Assembly (NCBI GenBank): GCA_025361065.1
Contig: JANYAY010000175.1
Location: forward strand, 1 to 50,300
Reading direction: 5' to 3'
From: Deltaproteobacteria bacterium
GTDB lineage: Bacteria; Desulfobacterota; Syntrophia; Syntrophales; Smithellaceae
Length of the DNA stretch: 50,300 nt
Shown here: in pieces, positions 1 to 10,400 of the stretch
Numbering within the stretch: the stretch's first letter is position 1
Layout of the letters: every line of letters begins with the position of its first letter
Notes under the pieces: model-generated
Told to the model about the DNA's origin: nothing
Database searches by the model: none
The model's input: only the letters and a program-made list of their open reading frames with translations
Position numbers and translations under genes: made by a program

Positions 1-223
1 TTTCCCTGTCTGTCAGAATGGTATTGAGCGCCACATAGACCTTGGCGTAATAAAGGTGTGCGTGCCGGATCAAGCGGGCAATATCGGCGACGCTCACTCC
101 CGCGTCTGCCCTGGCGGAATATTTTGGAGCGCCGATATACACAGCATCTGCGCCGTGATCAATGGCGGCAATCCCGATTGCGGCATCGCCCGCCGGGGCC
201 AGCAATTCCAGTGCAGTGGACAT
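1..223 (-). CDS. Peptidase U32 family protein (N-terminal part, runs off the window)
   Basis: Reverse-strand reading from ATG at 223: MSTALELLAPAGDAAIGIAAIDHGADAVYIGAPKYSARADAGVSVADIARLIRHAHLYYAKVYVALNTI; ELLAPAG..A...A...GADAVYIG is the U32 N-terminal pattern. Confidence 0.85.
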   Translation of the reverse strand, partial: MSTALELLAPAGDAAIGIAAIDHGADAVYIGAPKYSARADAGVSVADIARLIRHAHLYYAKVYVALNTILTDRE

Positions 224-673
224 TTATTTCTCTCCGGAGGAAACGGCGATTTTCGGGGCGGTCTGGCGGATGAATTCCTCCATGATGGTTTTGGCGCAAG
301 AAAGCGAAGTATAGGAGGCTGTCTGTATACCCGGGCTGCCGCTGATCATGGCGGACAAGGAACGGCCCGATCCTTTTCGCTGTAAGCATAAGACAGGCTT
401 CTTCAATGCCGTGGCCCATCCCAGTTCATATCCTACACCCAGAGACGGCATGGTGACTTCGGCCACAACTAAATCGCAAGATTTAAGCCAGGCCATGTCC
501 CGGTCATGGATATGGCGATCGGTGGGTCCGTCGTCGCCTTGGGACGAGAGGGCGGCGTTGCCGACGTGCTCGGTCAATACTTCTCCGAAAAAACGCAGAT
601 CGGTGATCATTGCTTCATAAATGGCGACGTCGTCCCGTCCGGCCCGGATCGCTCCGGCAAAATATATTTTCAT
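224..673 (-). CDS. Nucleoside 2-deoxyribosyltransferase / DNPH1-like hydrolase
   Basis: MKIYFAGAIRAGRDD...CDLVVAEVTMPSLGVGYELGWA; typical family N-terminus and GxGYELG..A motif. Directly abuts the U32 gene. Confidence 0.8.
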   Translation of the reverse strand: MKIYFAGAIRAGRDDVAIYEAMITDLRFFGEVLTEHVGNAALSSQGDDGPTDRHIHDRDMAWLKSCDLVVAEVTMPSLGVGYELGWATALKKPVLCLQRKGSGRSLSAMISGSPGIQTASYTSLSCAKTIMEEFIRQTAPKIAVSSGEK

Positions 674-940
674 GCGTTCCCCTTTGGCAGATAATGTATA
701 GGAAACGTTGTAATGTATGTCAAGGCAATCTTAACCGGATAACTAAAGGCTTGCGTTCATCCCTCCGCATCTTCATAAACCTGATTTTGTCAACACGGGA
801 AAGCTAAAATGCTCAATGCTGTTTTTCCGATCAGGTTGTTATTTAAGGATTTTTCGCTTTTCTTCCTGCGCCAAATAGTTTAGTATTGCAAACAAAATTT
901 CGGGAAAAGCAAACCGAGGCATATTTACAAAGGGGGTTAT

Positions 941-1705
941 TTGAGCCTTTTTTTTCAACACATTGTAGAACTTTATAGTCATGCGGAATATAACACCGTA
1001 AGAGAAGGACTCCGCAATTTTGAAAAGGCTAACAAGCCTTTCCCATCCTGTATTTACAGAGAACTTGACTATGCAGTGTCGAACACATACAGAAAAATCA
1101 GGGAAGAGAATGTATTTCCCATCCGATTCCTGTGGTTATTTGAACTTAAAGAACAAGTAATGACGGGCGTAGCCATGCCCCTTGACAGGTCTCATTATAA
1201 TCCAGAGTTTTTATATGCACGGTGGTTGAAGTGTCTTGAAGATGAATCTTTCAGGCAGGAAGCTATAAAGGTAGACGTCTTTTTTGACTTCGATAATAAG
1301 GCAATCTCATTAACATGGGGATGGGTTCTCGTCGGCGATACATTTATAGATGATTTGATGGAAATAGAAGCATTCTACGGCGAAGAATTGATGGTTCCTG
1401 ACAAGGAAACTGGAATAGCAAGCCCCTTGTTTGTTAATTATAAATCAAAAAAGATGTGGCAGAATGGTGCTATCAGAGTAGTAAGATGTGAATCAAAAAG
1501 GAAACCGAGGAAGTGTCCTGCCTGTAGCTCATCTCGCATAGCTGAAATTCTTTATGGAATGCCAGAAATTTCCGCTAAGCTTGAAAAGGATTTGAGTGCT
1601 GGTACAATAATTCTGGGTGGATGTTGCATAAGTGATGACGATCCAGAATGGCAATGTGCTGACTGTCAAATGGTGATTTATAAAAAAAGCTTGGCCACAA
1701 GGTGA
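941..1705 (+). CDS. Hypothetical protein with C-terminal zinc-ribbon-like CPAC...CADC motif
   Basis: 254-aa ORF with TTG start; C-terminus has KCPACSSSR...QCADCQM cysteine pairs. No family recognised. Confidence 0.6.
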   Translation: MSLFFQHIVELYSHAEYNTVREGLRNFEKANKPFPSCIYRELDYAVSNTYRKIREENVFPIRFLWLFELKEQVMTGVAMPLDRSHYNPEFLYARWLKCLEDESFRQEAIKVDVFFDFDNKAISLTWGWVLVGDTFIDDLMEIEAFYGEELMVPDKETGIASPLFVNYKSKKMWQNGAIRVVRCESKRKPRKCPACSSSRIAEILYGMPEISAKLEKDLSAGTIILGGCCISDDDPEWQCADCQMVIYKKSLATR

Positions 1706-1720
1706 TTGGAGAGAAGAATA

Positions 1721-2113
1721 ATGCATAGATTGATTGACATCGGATTTCGCAAAGTGGGTGAATGGAAAATACTCAATGAGAGCATAAGCCCTAATCTTTC
1801 TGATCTTGCAAATTCCTCAAACATCCTTTATGCATTTATTTCTGACGGCGAAATTCTTTATGTTGGAAAGACGACGCAGACATTACAGAGGCGACTATAT
1901 GGATATCAAAAGCCTGGTCCTACCCAATTCACGAACATCAAAGGAAATACACTATTAAAAGAACTTCTGTTGAAAGCCGAGTCTGTTGACATTTACGCGC
2001 TTCCTGATAATGGTTTACATCACTTCGGAGTCTTTCATTTAAATTTGGCGGCTGGTTTAGAGGACAGCATTATAACGACATTAAAACCAAAATGGAATGG
2101 CTCGCTAAAATAA
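1721..2113 (+). CDS. GIY-YIG nuclease-domain protein
   Basis: ILYAFISDGEILYVGKTTQTLQRRLYGYQ matches GIY-YIG (variant YxF...LYVGKT...RR). ORF track opens at 1706; internal ATG at 1721 looks more natural. Confidence 0.65.
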   Translation: MHRLIDIGFRKVGEWKILNESISPNLSDLANSSNILYAFISDGEILYVGKTTQTLQRRLYGYQKPGPTQFTNIKGNTLLKELLLKAESVDIYALPDNGLHHFGVFHLNLAAGLEDSIITTLKPKWNGSLK

Positions 2114-2432
2114 ATATCAAGCCGCTCAAGCCTATCGCGGCCTGCTGAAACGCTCTGGCTCAGCTTTTCGTTAGCATTGAAATTTCTTGTCCAAAAGCAA
2201 GGTTAAAACATTTGCAAAAGTATTAAAAACAAGTTGGTCATTCCATGCAAGCGAAGCGCGACGAAGAGCTTCCCCCGTATACTATGAGGGGGAATCCAGT
2301 ATTATCAGTATGTTCTGGATGCCGATTTTCATCGGCATGACGCTATTGATAGCACTTTTTCTATTACGACACAGTCTCCTGCGCCGGTATGATGAAAAGA
2401 GTATAAGGATGGTTAAAACAGGATAAGGATCT

Positions 2433-2792
2433 ATGAACTCAAGTAAAAATACCGGTGTCGTTTATTCCAGTGAGTTTGGCCAGGCTTGTCCTGCTTGCGG
2501 AAAACCTGCTCTCCAATGTGTCTGCCGTAAGAATAAAAAGGTAAATCCCACTGACGGCATTGTGCGGGTACGGTGGGAAACCAAAGGGCGCAAAGGTTCC
2601 GGCATGACGGTGGTTACAGGCATTCCTCTGGATGAGCAGTCGCTGAAAAAACTGGCCTCGCAACTGAAACAAAAATGTGGAACAGGTGGTACGGTCAAAT
2701 CAGGAGTTCTCGAGATTCAGGGCGATCAGCGGGGATTGCTTGCGGCAGAATTATCTAAATTGGGCTACACCGTAAAACATTCGGGCGGATGA
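2433..2792 (+). CDS. yciH: Translation initiation factor SUI1/eIF1-like (YciH family)
   Basis: VRVRWETKGRKGSGMTVVTGIPLDEQSLKKLASQLKQKCGTGGTVKSGVLEIQGDQRGLLAAELSKLGY is classic bacterial YciH/SUI1. Confidence 0.9.
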   Translation: MNSSKNTGVVYSSEFGQACPACGKPALQCVCRKNKKVNPTDGIVRVRWETKGRKGSGMTVVTGIPLDEQSLKKLASQLKQKCGTGGTVKSGVLEIQGDQRGLLAAELSKLGYTVKHSGG

Positions 2793-2883
2793 TGGGTACA
2801 TAATTAACACATCCACCCCCTTAATCCCCCGCCAGCGGGGGACACGAAAAGCATAGGATGATTTTTCCTTGATGCGCCTTTTA

Positions 2884-4140
2884 TCAAGATAACTTTTTGT
2901 TTTTCATTTCATTTTCGAAGGCCAGCAGGGCGGAAGGGAAGGGGGCAAGGCTGCGCTTGATCACGCCTTGCAGAAAAGAGATGGCTACGCCGTAGTTGGT
3001 CACAGGAACGCCTGCCTCTTGCGCTCTGCGCAGTCGGGTGAGCATTTCCCGGCGATTTATCATGCAACCGCCGCAATGCAGGATCAGTTTATAATCTTTC
3101 AGGTTGTCCGGATAATCGCGACCGCATACCGTATCAATCTGCAAGTCACCGCCGACATACTGCCGCAGCCAGCGGGGTATTTTCACCCGGCCGATATCGT
3201 CTTCCATCGCATGATGGGAACAGGCCTCGGCGATCAAAATCCTGTCGCCCGGCTGCAAGGTGTCAATGGCTGCCGCTCCCCGCGCCATAATATTCAAGTC
3301 GGACTTCTGCCTGGCAAAAAGAATGGAAAAGGTGGTCACCGGAATTTCTTTCGGAACATCAGCCGTGACTTTGAGAATGGCCTGCGAATCGGTTACGACG
3401 ATAGCGGGCGGAGTTTTCAGGCAGGCCAATGCCGCCGCCAGTTCTCTTTCCTTAACCACGAGCGTCATAGCGTCGTTGTCCAGAGCATCGCGGATGGTCT
3501 GCACCTGCGGCAGAATGAGCCGGCCTTTGGGCGCTTCCAGATCAATTGGTACTACTAAAACGGCCAAGCCCCCCGGCGGCAGCAAATCACCAATGAGTGA
3601 CGGCGTGCCGCTGAAATCTGCTGGGGCAACTTTCAGCAGTTGATGCTTTAAGGCCGCCAGATAATTTTGACGTTTTGTTTCATCGGTGCAGGATACGGTC
3701 AAAATCCAACCTGATTTTGCTTGCAGTAATTTCAGATGATCAGGTGAAGGACTGCGCAAATCGATCTTGTTGATGACTATCAATAGGGGAATCTTGCGTT
3801 TTTGTGCTTCGGTTAAAACCACTTCTTCGAAATCTGTCCAGATATCAGCCTCGGTGACCAATATAATGACATCGGTGCGGTCAAATACTTTGGCTGTTTT
3901 TTTCAAACGTGCCCCGGAGAGCTCCGATACATCGTCCAGGCCTGCCGTATCCAGAAAAAGCACAGGGCCAAGCGGCAGAAGCTCAATGGCTTTTTCCACT
4001 ACGTCTGTCGTGGTTCCGGCGACAGGCGAGGTGATGGCGATGTCCTGACCGAGCATTAAATTCAGCAGGCTCGATTTGCCGACATTGGTTCGACCCAGAA
4101 GCGCTATATGCAGCCGGTTTCCTTTCGGAGTGTTATCCAT
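2884..4140 (-). CDS. hydF: [FeFe]-hydrogenase H-cluster maturation GTPase HydF
   Basis: GRTNVGKSSLLN Walker A, DTAGLDD, NKID GTPase motifs, plus C-terminal EACSHHA...HCGGCMINRREM cluster-binding motif of HydF. Confidence 0.95.
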   Translation of the reverse strand: MDNTPKGNRLHIALLGRTNVGKSSLLNLMLGQDIAITSPVAGTTTDVVEKAIELLPLGPVLFLDTAGLDDVSELSGARLKKTAKVFDRTDVIILVTEADIWTDFEEVVLTEAQKRKIPLLIVINKIDLRSPSPDHLKLLQAKSGWILTVSCTDETKRQNYLAALKHQLLKVAPADFSGTPSLIGDLLPPGGLAVLVVPIDLEAPKGRLILPQVQTIRDALDNDAMTLVVKERELAAALACLKTPPAIVVTDSQAILKVTADVPKEIPVTTFSILFARQKSDLNIMARGAAAIDTLQPGDRILIAEACSHHAMEDDIGRVKIPRWLRQYVGGDLQIDTVCGRDYPDNLKDYKLILHCGGCMINRREMLTRLRRAQEAGVPVTNYGVAISFLQGVIKRSLAPFPSALLAFENEMKNKKLS

Positions 4141-5519
4141 TATTTATCCTTATAGCCCAGAGCCGTTAACTGATAGGGAGAAAATACTTTGTCGATTAAT
4201 TCTTTGCCCAGTTTCTTTTCTAAAAACAACCGCATATTATTTTCGCTGCCGGAAGAATATTCCGTGATGAACTCCGTTGCTTTTTCGTAGCCGATAATCG
4301 GCAGCAAAGCTGTGATGATCATGGGACTGGCATTGAAATATTCTTCACATTTATCTTTGCAGGCCATAATTCCGCGCACATGAGAAGTTAACAGCACATC
4401 GATATTGATCAGCAGATCCAGCGATTCCAGCAGAGAGTGGGCCAGCAGCGGCAGAAATTCATTGATTTGTAAAGTGCCACGGGCCGCCGTTTCGGTAATG
4501 ATGCCGTCATTGGCAATGACCTTGATGCCGATCTGGATAGCCGCTTCCGCCAAAACAGGGTTGACTTTGCCGGGCATGATGGAAGAACCGGCCTGTAATT
4601 GCGGCAGACGAATTTCACCCAGAAGATTCATCAGACGCAGATCGCCCGCAATTTTAATGAGATTAACTCCATGAGCTTTCAGGATTCCGGATACTTCGAC
4701 AAAAGAATCGGCATTGGCGGTTTCTCCTAAGATGTTTTCGCCCCGGGAGAGTCCCAGCCCCGTTACTTCCCGTAATTTTTCAATGACCAGAAAAATATAA
4801 TTCCGTGGTGCGGCCAGCCCTGTTCCCACGGCTGTTCCGCCTAAATTTACAACACGCAGGCGTTCTTCGCACTTAAAAGTCCGCCAGCGGTCGCGCGAAA
4901 ATGCTTCAGCAAAAGCGGAAAATTCCGCGCCCAGAGTGATGGGAACGGCGTCCTGCAATTCCGTCCGTCCCAGTTTGACGATTGCGGCAAATTCTTTTTC
5001 CTTTTCCTGAAAAGCTCCTTGCAGGCCGCTAATGGCTGCGGATAAATCGCGCAGTCGATAAATAGCGGCAACTTTGAGAGCTGTGGGATAAACATCGTTA
5101 GTGGATTGATGCAGATTGACGTCTTCCAGCGGATGAAGAAGAGAATAATTGCCTTTCTTGCCGCCGAGAAGTTCAATGGCGCGATTGGCAATGACTTCAT
5201 TGATGTTCATGTTGGTAGATGTTCCGGCGCCGCCCTGCAGGGCATCAACGGGAAATTGATCGGAGAGTCCACCTGCGGCAATTTCATCGCAGGCGGCAAT
5301 AATTGCTTTTCCTTTTTCCTCCGGGAGATGGCCGGTTTCCAGATTGGCCAGACAACATGCTTTCTTTGTCAGCGCAAGGCTTTTGATCAGAACATCATTT
5401 ACCTTCAGGCTACTGATGGGGAAATTATTAATGGCTCTCTGGGTATGTATTCCCCAATAAGCATCAGCAGGCATTTCCAATGATCCCAGAAAATCGTGTT
5501 CGATTCTTTTTTCATTCAT
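4140..5519 (-). CDS. aspA: Aspartate ammonia-lyase
   Basis: Fumarase/aspartase superfamily signature GSSIMPGKVNPV; HDFLGSLEMPADAYWGIHTQRAINNF N-terminus. Overlaps hydF start by 1 nt. Confidence 0.9.
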   Translation of the reverse strand: MNEKRIEHDFLGSLEMPADAYWGIHTQRAINNFPISSLKVNDVLIKSLALTKKACCLANLETGHLPEEKGKAIIAACDEIAAGGLSDQFPVDALQGGAGTSTNMNINEVIANRAIELLGGKKGNYSLLHPLEDVNLHQSTNDVYPTALKVAAIYRLRDLSAAISGLQGAFQEKEKEFAAIVKLGRTELQDAVPITLGAEFSAFAEAFSRDRWRTFKCEERLRVVNLGGTAVGTGLAAPRNYIFLVIEKLREVTGLGLSRGENILGETANADSFVEVSGILKAHGVNLIKIAGDLRLMNLLGEIRLPQLQAGSSIMPGKVNPVLAEAAIQIGIKVIANDGIITETAARGTLQINEFLPLLAHSLLESLDLLINIDVLLTSHVRGIMACKDKCEEYFNASPMIITALLPIIGYEKATEFITEYSSGSENNMRLFLEKKLGKELIDKVFSPYQLTALGYKDK

Positions 5520-5546
5520 AAATAACCTGTGCCCGGGGTTGGAAAA

Positions 5547-5582
5547 ACAAAGAGGTTTGTCCGGCAGGACAGACCTCTTTGT
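5547..5582 (-). terminator. Putative intrinsic terminator/attenuator between hydA and aspA
   Basis: Inverted repeat ACAAAGAGGTTTGTCC ... GGACAGACCTCTTTGT (one mismatch); followed on the minus strand by a T-run (TTTTTCC). Confidence 0.65.
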
Positions 5583-5609
5583 TATGGTAACTAATCTCGG
5601 GTAATCAAT

Positions 5610-7370
5610 TTAATCATCTTTTCGATGAGGCAATTCGTCGCCTCTCTTTACATATTTGGTATGCAGCAACTTGTGCGACTTGTGTCCCAAAGGTTCCTTT
5701 AAAAAATTGTCATAGAGCTTTTTGACCGATTCATTTTCGTGAGATTGACGTTTCTTCTGGACATTGCCGTCATCTTTATAAAGGGCCGCAGAACGCAAAA
5801 CTCTAATTTCGTTATTGGTAGGGATCGGCTCGCCCCCGCCGGATATACAACCGCCGGGACAGCACATAATTTCAATGAAGGCATAATCGGCCTTGCCCTC
5901 GCGGATTTTGTCCATTATTTTACGGGCGTTGCCCAGACCATGCGCAACAGCAATTTTCACATCGCCCAGAGCTCCCACCTTAACGGTTGCCTCTTTAACG
6001 CCTTCCAAACCACGTACCGGAGTAATATCCAGACTAGGCAGGTTTTCTCCCGTAACAACGGCATAAACAGTGCGCAGGGCGGCTTCCATAACACCGCCGG
6101 TCGCCCCGAAAATTGTTCCGGCACCGGTATATTCGCCCATCGGGGCGTCGTAATCTTCATCCGGCAGATTGACGAAATCAAGACCACCTTCTTTAATCAT
6201 GCGTCCCAGTTCCCGGGTGGTCAGAACATAATCAACATCGCGGAAACCACTGCTGTTCATTTCCGGTCGCTGGGCTTCAAACTTCTTGGCCGTACAGGGC
6301 ATAATGGATACGGAAACTATGTCTTTCGGATCAATTCCGGAAAGTTCCGCATAATATGTTTTAGCCAATGCGCCGAACATCTGCTGCGGTGATTTACAGG
6401 TGGAAAGATGATCAAGAAGATCGGGGTAAAAATGCTCGCAAAACTTGATCCAGCCCGGGCTGCAGGATGTGATCATCGGTAGTGTTCCGCCTTCTTTGAC
6501 ACGTTTAAGCAGTTCATTGCCTTCTTCGATGATGGTGAGATCGGCCGTGAAATTGGTGTCAAATACTTTATCAAATCCCAGCCTGCGCAGAGCGGCAATC
6601 ATTTTCCCGGTAACCAGACTTCCCGGAGGCATACCGAATTCTTCACCCAGCGCAGCTCTAATTGCCGGTGCTTCCTGGACGATCACGTGTTTAGTCGGGT
6701 CTTGCAGCGCTTTCCAGACTAAATCAACATCATCCTTTTCGTAAAGGGCGCCGACCGGGCAAACAAGAATGCACTGACCACAGGCGATACAATTAGATTC
6801 AACAAGCGGAAGGTCGAAAGCCGGAACAACTCTGACGTCGCTGCCGCGATGCGCGGGAGTCAAAACACTGACCGTCTGAATCTGTTCGCAAACCGTCACG
6901 CAGCGGTGACATTCAATACATTTACGGCTGTCCCGAACGATGGAGGGGCTGGAGCGGTCGATCATTCCTTCCTTCGGGAATTGGGTGTAATCAAAGCGGA
7001 CTTCTTTAAGACCAACAAACTCAGCAACTTTCTGTAAATCGCAGCTGCCGTTTCTCACACAAAAGTTGCACTCCTGCGGATGATTGGCCAATAATAGTTC
7101 CACAATCATTTTTCGGGCGTGACGGACTTTTTCCGTGTTGGTACGCACAACCATACCTTCGGATACGGGGAAAACGCAGGCGGCAATCAAACTACGCTGG
7201 CCTTCAACTTCCGTCATGCAAACGCGGCAGGCGCCGGGGGTATGATTTATTTCCGTCCAGGCGCAAAGGGTGGGTATTTTAATTCCATTTTTTTGGGCAG
7301 CTTCCAGAATTGTGGTACCTGCCTCAACTTCAATCTTGCGATTATCAATAGTCAATTTAACGGTTGACAT
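5610..7370 (-). CDS. hydA: [FeFe] hydrogenase catalytic subunit, HydA-type of multimeric NAD(H)-linked hydrogenases
   Basis: N-terminal 2Fe-2S (CAWTEINHTPGACRVC), His-Cys and 2x[4Fe-4S] domains; H-cluster motifs TSCSPGW, MPCTAKKFE, EIMCCPGGCISGGGEP. Confidence 0.93.
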   Translation of the reverse strand: MSTVKLTIDNRKIEVEAGTTILEAAQKNGIKIPTLCAWTEINHTPGACRVCMTEVEGQRSLIAACVFPVSEGMVVRTNTEKVRHARKMIVELLLANHPQECNFCVRNGSCDLQKVAEFVGLKEVRFDYTQFPKEGMIDRSSPSIVRDSRKCIECHRCVTVCEQIQTVSVLTPAHRGSDVRVVPAFDLPLVESNCIACGQCILVCPVGALYEKDDVDLVWKALQDPTKHVIVQEAPAIRAALGEEFGMPPGSLVTGKMIAALRRLGFDKVFDTNFTADLTIIEEGNELLKRVKEGGTLPMITSCSPGWIKFCEHFYPDLLDHLSTCKSPQQMFGALAKTYYAELSGIDPKDIVSVSIMPCTAKKFEAQRPEMNSSGFRDVDYVLTTRELGRMIKEGGLDFVNLPDEDYDAPMGEYTGAGTIFGATGGVMEAALRTVYAVVTGENLPSLDITPVRGLEGVKEATVKVGALGDVKIAVAHGLGNARKIMDKIREGKADYAFIEIMCCPGGCISGGGEPIPTNNEIRVLRSAALYKDDGNVQKKRQSHENESVKKLYDNFLKEPLGHKSHKLLHTKYVKRGDELPHRKDD

Positions 7371-7405
7371 AAATTATTTCTCCTTAATGGATCTGTAATA
7401 ATATT

Positions 7406-10400
7406 CTAAACGGCAGCATCGCAGCGCAGACAGCGACAGGCTTCTTTAATGGCATCTTCAGCGGTAAAACCTAATTCCACTTCCGCAAAACTTGTTTTGC
7501 GCAGAATGCTTTCCATCTCCGGCATGGCCATCTGGGGACTTTCAATTGACTCTTCATCGATGACCAGCGGCACGTCGATTATTTCTAGAGCCGGTTTTTC
7601 ATATGCAGGCTCACCATTTGCTTGACGAATAGATCCGTCTATGTCATCAGCAGCCTGATGCCCGGCAGCAATTGCCGCAATGACGGTATCCGGTCCGGTA
7701 ACAGCATCACCGCCGGCAAAATAGCGGGCATTTGGTGTGCGTGATTTATAGACATTACCGACGGTCAGGCAATCCCACTTATTGACCGCAATGTTATTTG
7801 CCGGGTCAATAAAGCTCATATCAGGCACCTGCCCGATGGCTGCGATAATTGTATCAACGCGTAACGTGAATTCGGAGCCGGCGACGGCAACCGGTTTTTT
7901 GCGGCCGCTGGAATCGAAATCACCAAGCGTCATGCGCCGGCAGGAAATGGAATTAACTTTGCCCTTGGCACCTTCGATTTTCAATGGGGCAACCAGATAT
8001 TCGATTTTGATTCCTTCCTCTTCGGCGGCTTTGATTTCTTCTTCGGCAGCGGGCATATCGGGTCTTAAGCGGCGGTAAAGAATGGTCACTTCCGCTCCCA
8101 AGCGCAGAGCTACACGGGCGGCATCAATAGCAGAATTGCCGCCACCGATAACGGCAACTTTTTTCCCGAGAGATTTTTCCCCTTTTGACCATTTTTCTTC
8201 GTTGGCGTTAAAATCGCGCAGAAACTCGACTCCGCCGTAAACATTTTGTAAATCTTCGCCGGGGACATTCATTTTCTGGCTCTTGTGAGCGCCGACGGCC
8301 AGATAAATAAAGTCAAAATCTTTTTCCAGCTTCGCAAAAGTTATATCGCGTCCTACCCGGGTATTGAGATTAATTTCTACTCCTAAAGCCTTGATGGTAT
8401 CAATTTCCGCCTGTAAAATTTTGCGGGGCAGACGATAAGCGGGAATTCCCCAGTAGAGCATTCCTCCTGCCGTGTCCAGTTCCTCAAAAACAGTTACTTT
8501 GTAACCGCGCAGCGCAAGGTCGCGGGCGGCGGTAAGTCCTGCCGGTCCTGCGCCGACTACTGCGATCTTTTCTTTTCGAGTTTGGGGAACGGGATCAATT
8601 TTCGGCCTTGGCGCCTGATCAGTAATGAATCTCTTCAGGAACTTAATGGCTATGGATTCATCCAGATTGCCGCGGCGGCATTTAGATTGGCACTTGTGGT
8701 CGCATACTCGGCCGCAAACCGACGGGAAAGGGTTGGTTTGCAGTAATATTTTGTAGGCATCGTCAAATCTTCCTGCTCTGATAAGCGCGATATAAGAAGG
8801 AATGTCCATCTCAATCGGGCAGGTATGCTGACAAGGCGACTTGAACAGGGCTGAGCAAACGGTAGCGCTGCATCGATGATCGTGAATATGTTCTTCATAT
8901 TCTTTGCGGAAATAACGGATGGTGCTCAAGACCGGATTGGGTGCCGTTTGTCCCAGTCCGCATAAAGCCGCGTTCTTAATTACCTCGGCCATTTCTTCCA
9001 GAAGTTCGATATCGCCTTCTTTCCCTTTGCCTCGAGTGATATTAGTCAGGATATCCAGCATACGTTTGGTGCCTTCACGGCAGGGGGTGCATTTGCCGCA
9101 GGATTCATCCTGGCAGAAATCCATAAAAAAACGGGCCATATCTACTGCGCACTTATCTTCATTCATGACGATTAAGCCGCCGGAACCCATGATGGCGCCT
9201 AATTCGACAACTTTTTCATAATCAATGGGTGCATTGAGATGCTGAATAGGAATCATGCCGCCGGAGGGACCGCCAAGTTGAGCTGCTTTAAATTTCTTGC
9301 CTTTGGGAATACCGCCGCCGATATCGTAAACGATGGTGCCCAGTTTTGTGCCCATGGGAACTTCGACTAAGCCCACATTGTTGACATCTCCGGTAAGAGC
9401 AAAAACTTTTGTTCCTTTGCTTTTTTCCGTTCCGATTGAAGCATACCATGCTGCTCCGCGCATGATGATCTGTCCTATGTTGGCCAGAGTCTCCACATTA
9501 TTCAGTATACTCGGTTTTTGCCAGAGACCGGCAACGGCGGGGAAGGGCGGCCGGGGACGCGGCATGCCTCTTTTGCCTTCGATTGAAGTCATCAGCGCTG
9601 TTTCTTCACCGCAAACAAATGCACCGGCTCCCTGATATATTTCCAAATCGAAATCAAAGCCCGTACCTAATATATTCTTGCCCAGAAGGCCGGCTTCTTT
9701 AGCCTGGGCAATGGCTAAAGATAAACGGTGAATTGCCAGCGGATATTCGGCTCGACAGTAAATATATCCTTGATGAGACCCGATCGCTTTTGCGGCGATT
9801 ACCATGCCCTCAAGGACGGCATGTGGATCAGCTTCCAAAACGCTTCGGTCCATGAATGCGCCGGGGTCACCCTCATCTGCGTTGCAGAGAACATATTTTA
9901 TGTCGCTTTTGGACTGGGCGGCAAATTGCCATTTCAAACCGGTGGGAAAACCTGCTCCACCGCGTCCGCGCAATCCGGAATCAAGGACTTCCTTGACAAT
10001 CTGCTCCGGTTTCATCTCGGTTAATGCTTTGGCCATGCCGGCATAACCGTCACGGGCGATGTATTCTTCCATTTTTTCCGGATCAATCAGACCGCGATTC
10101 TTCAGTACGCGCAATTCCTGCAGGGCAAAAAAAGGAATATCCTGCATCGTCGGGATAGGCTTATCCGTAACAGGTTCCCGATATAAAAGACGCTCTAAGA
10201 CTCTTCCCTTGACCAGATGCTCCTCTACCAGGTCGGGAATATCGGTCGCCTGGATTGAAACATAAATAATGCCTTCAGGATAAACGACTATGATCGGTCC
10301 CAGGGCACAAAAACCATTGCAACCCGTTTCCACGACTTTTATTTCGCTAGATAAGCTTCTTTTATCCAGTTCCAGTAACAAAGCCTTTTTTACAGCAAGG

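Noticed and set aside
2102-2180. Possible integron attC-like site after the GIY-YIG gene (GCTAA...GCTCAAGCC / GGCTCAGCTTTTCGTTAGC)
   Set aside because: Core-site consensus (GTTRRRY / RYYYAAC) is not properly met and no integrase or second site is seen.
2187-2426. 79-aa ORF between the GIY-YIG gene and yciH
   Set aside because: Much of it overlaps repeat-like DNA (CATTCCATGCAAGCG...GAATCCAGTATT...CTGGATGCCGATTTTCATCGGCATGACG); likely not coding.
2806-2850. CCCCCTTAATCCCCCGCCAGCGGGGGACAC segment after yciH
   Set aside because: Simple GC-rich inverted repeat of a commonly seen type; cannot be tied to a function from this window.
5739-6392. Long plus-strand ORFs opposite hydA, hydB and the fusion hydrogenase (e.g. 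5739-6392, 18883-19491, 35363-36091)
   Set aside because: Antisense shadow ORFs of well-supported genes with no recognisable domains.
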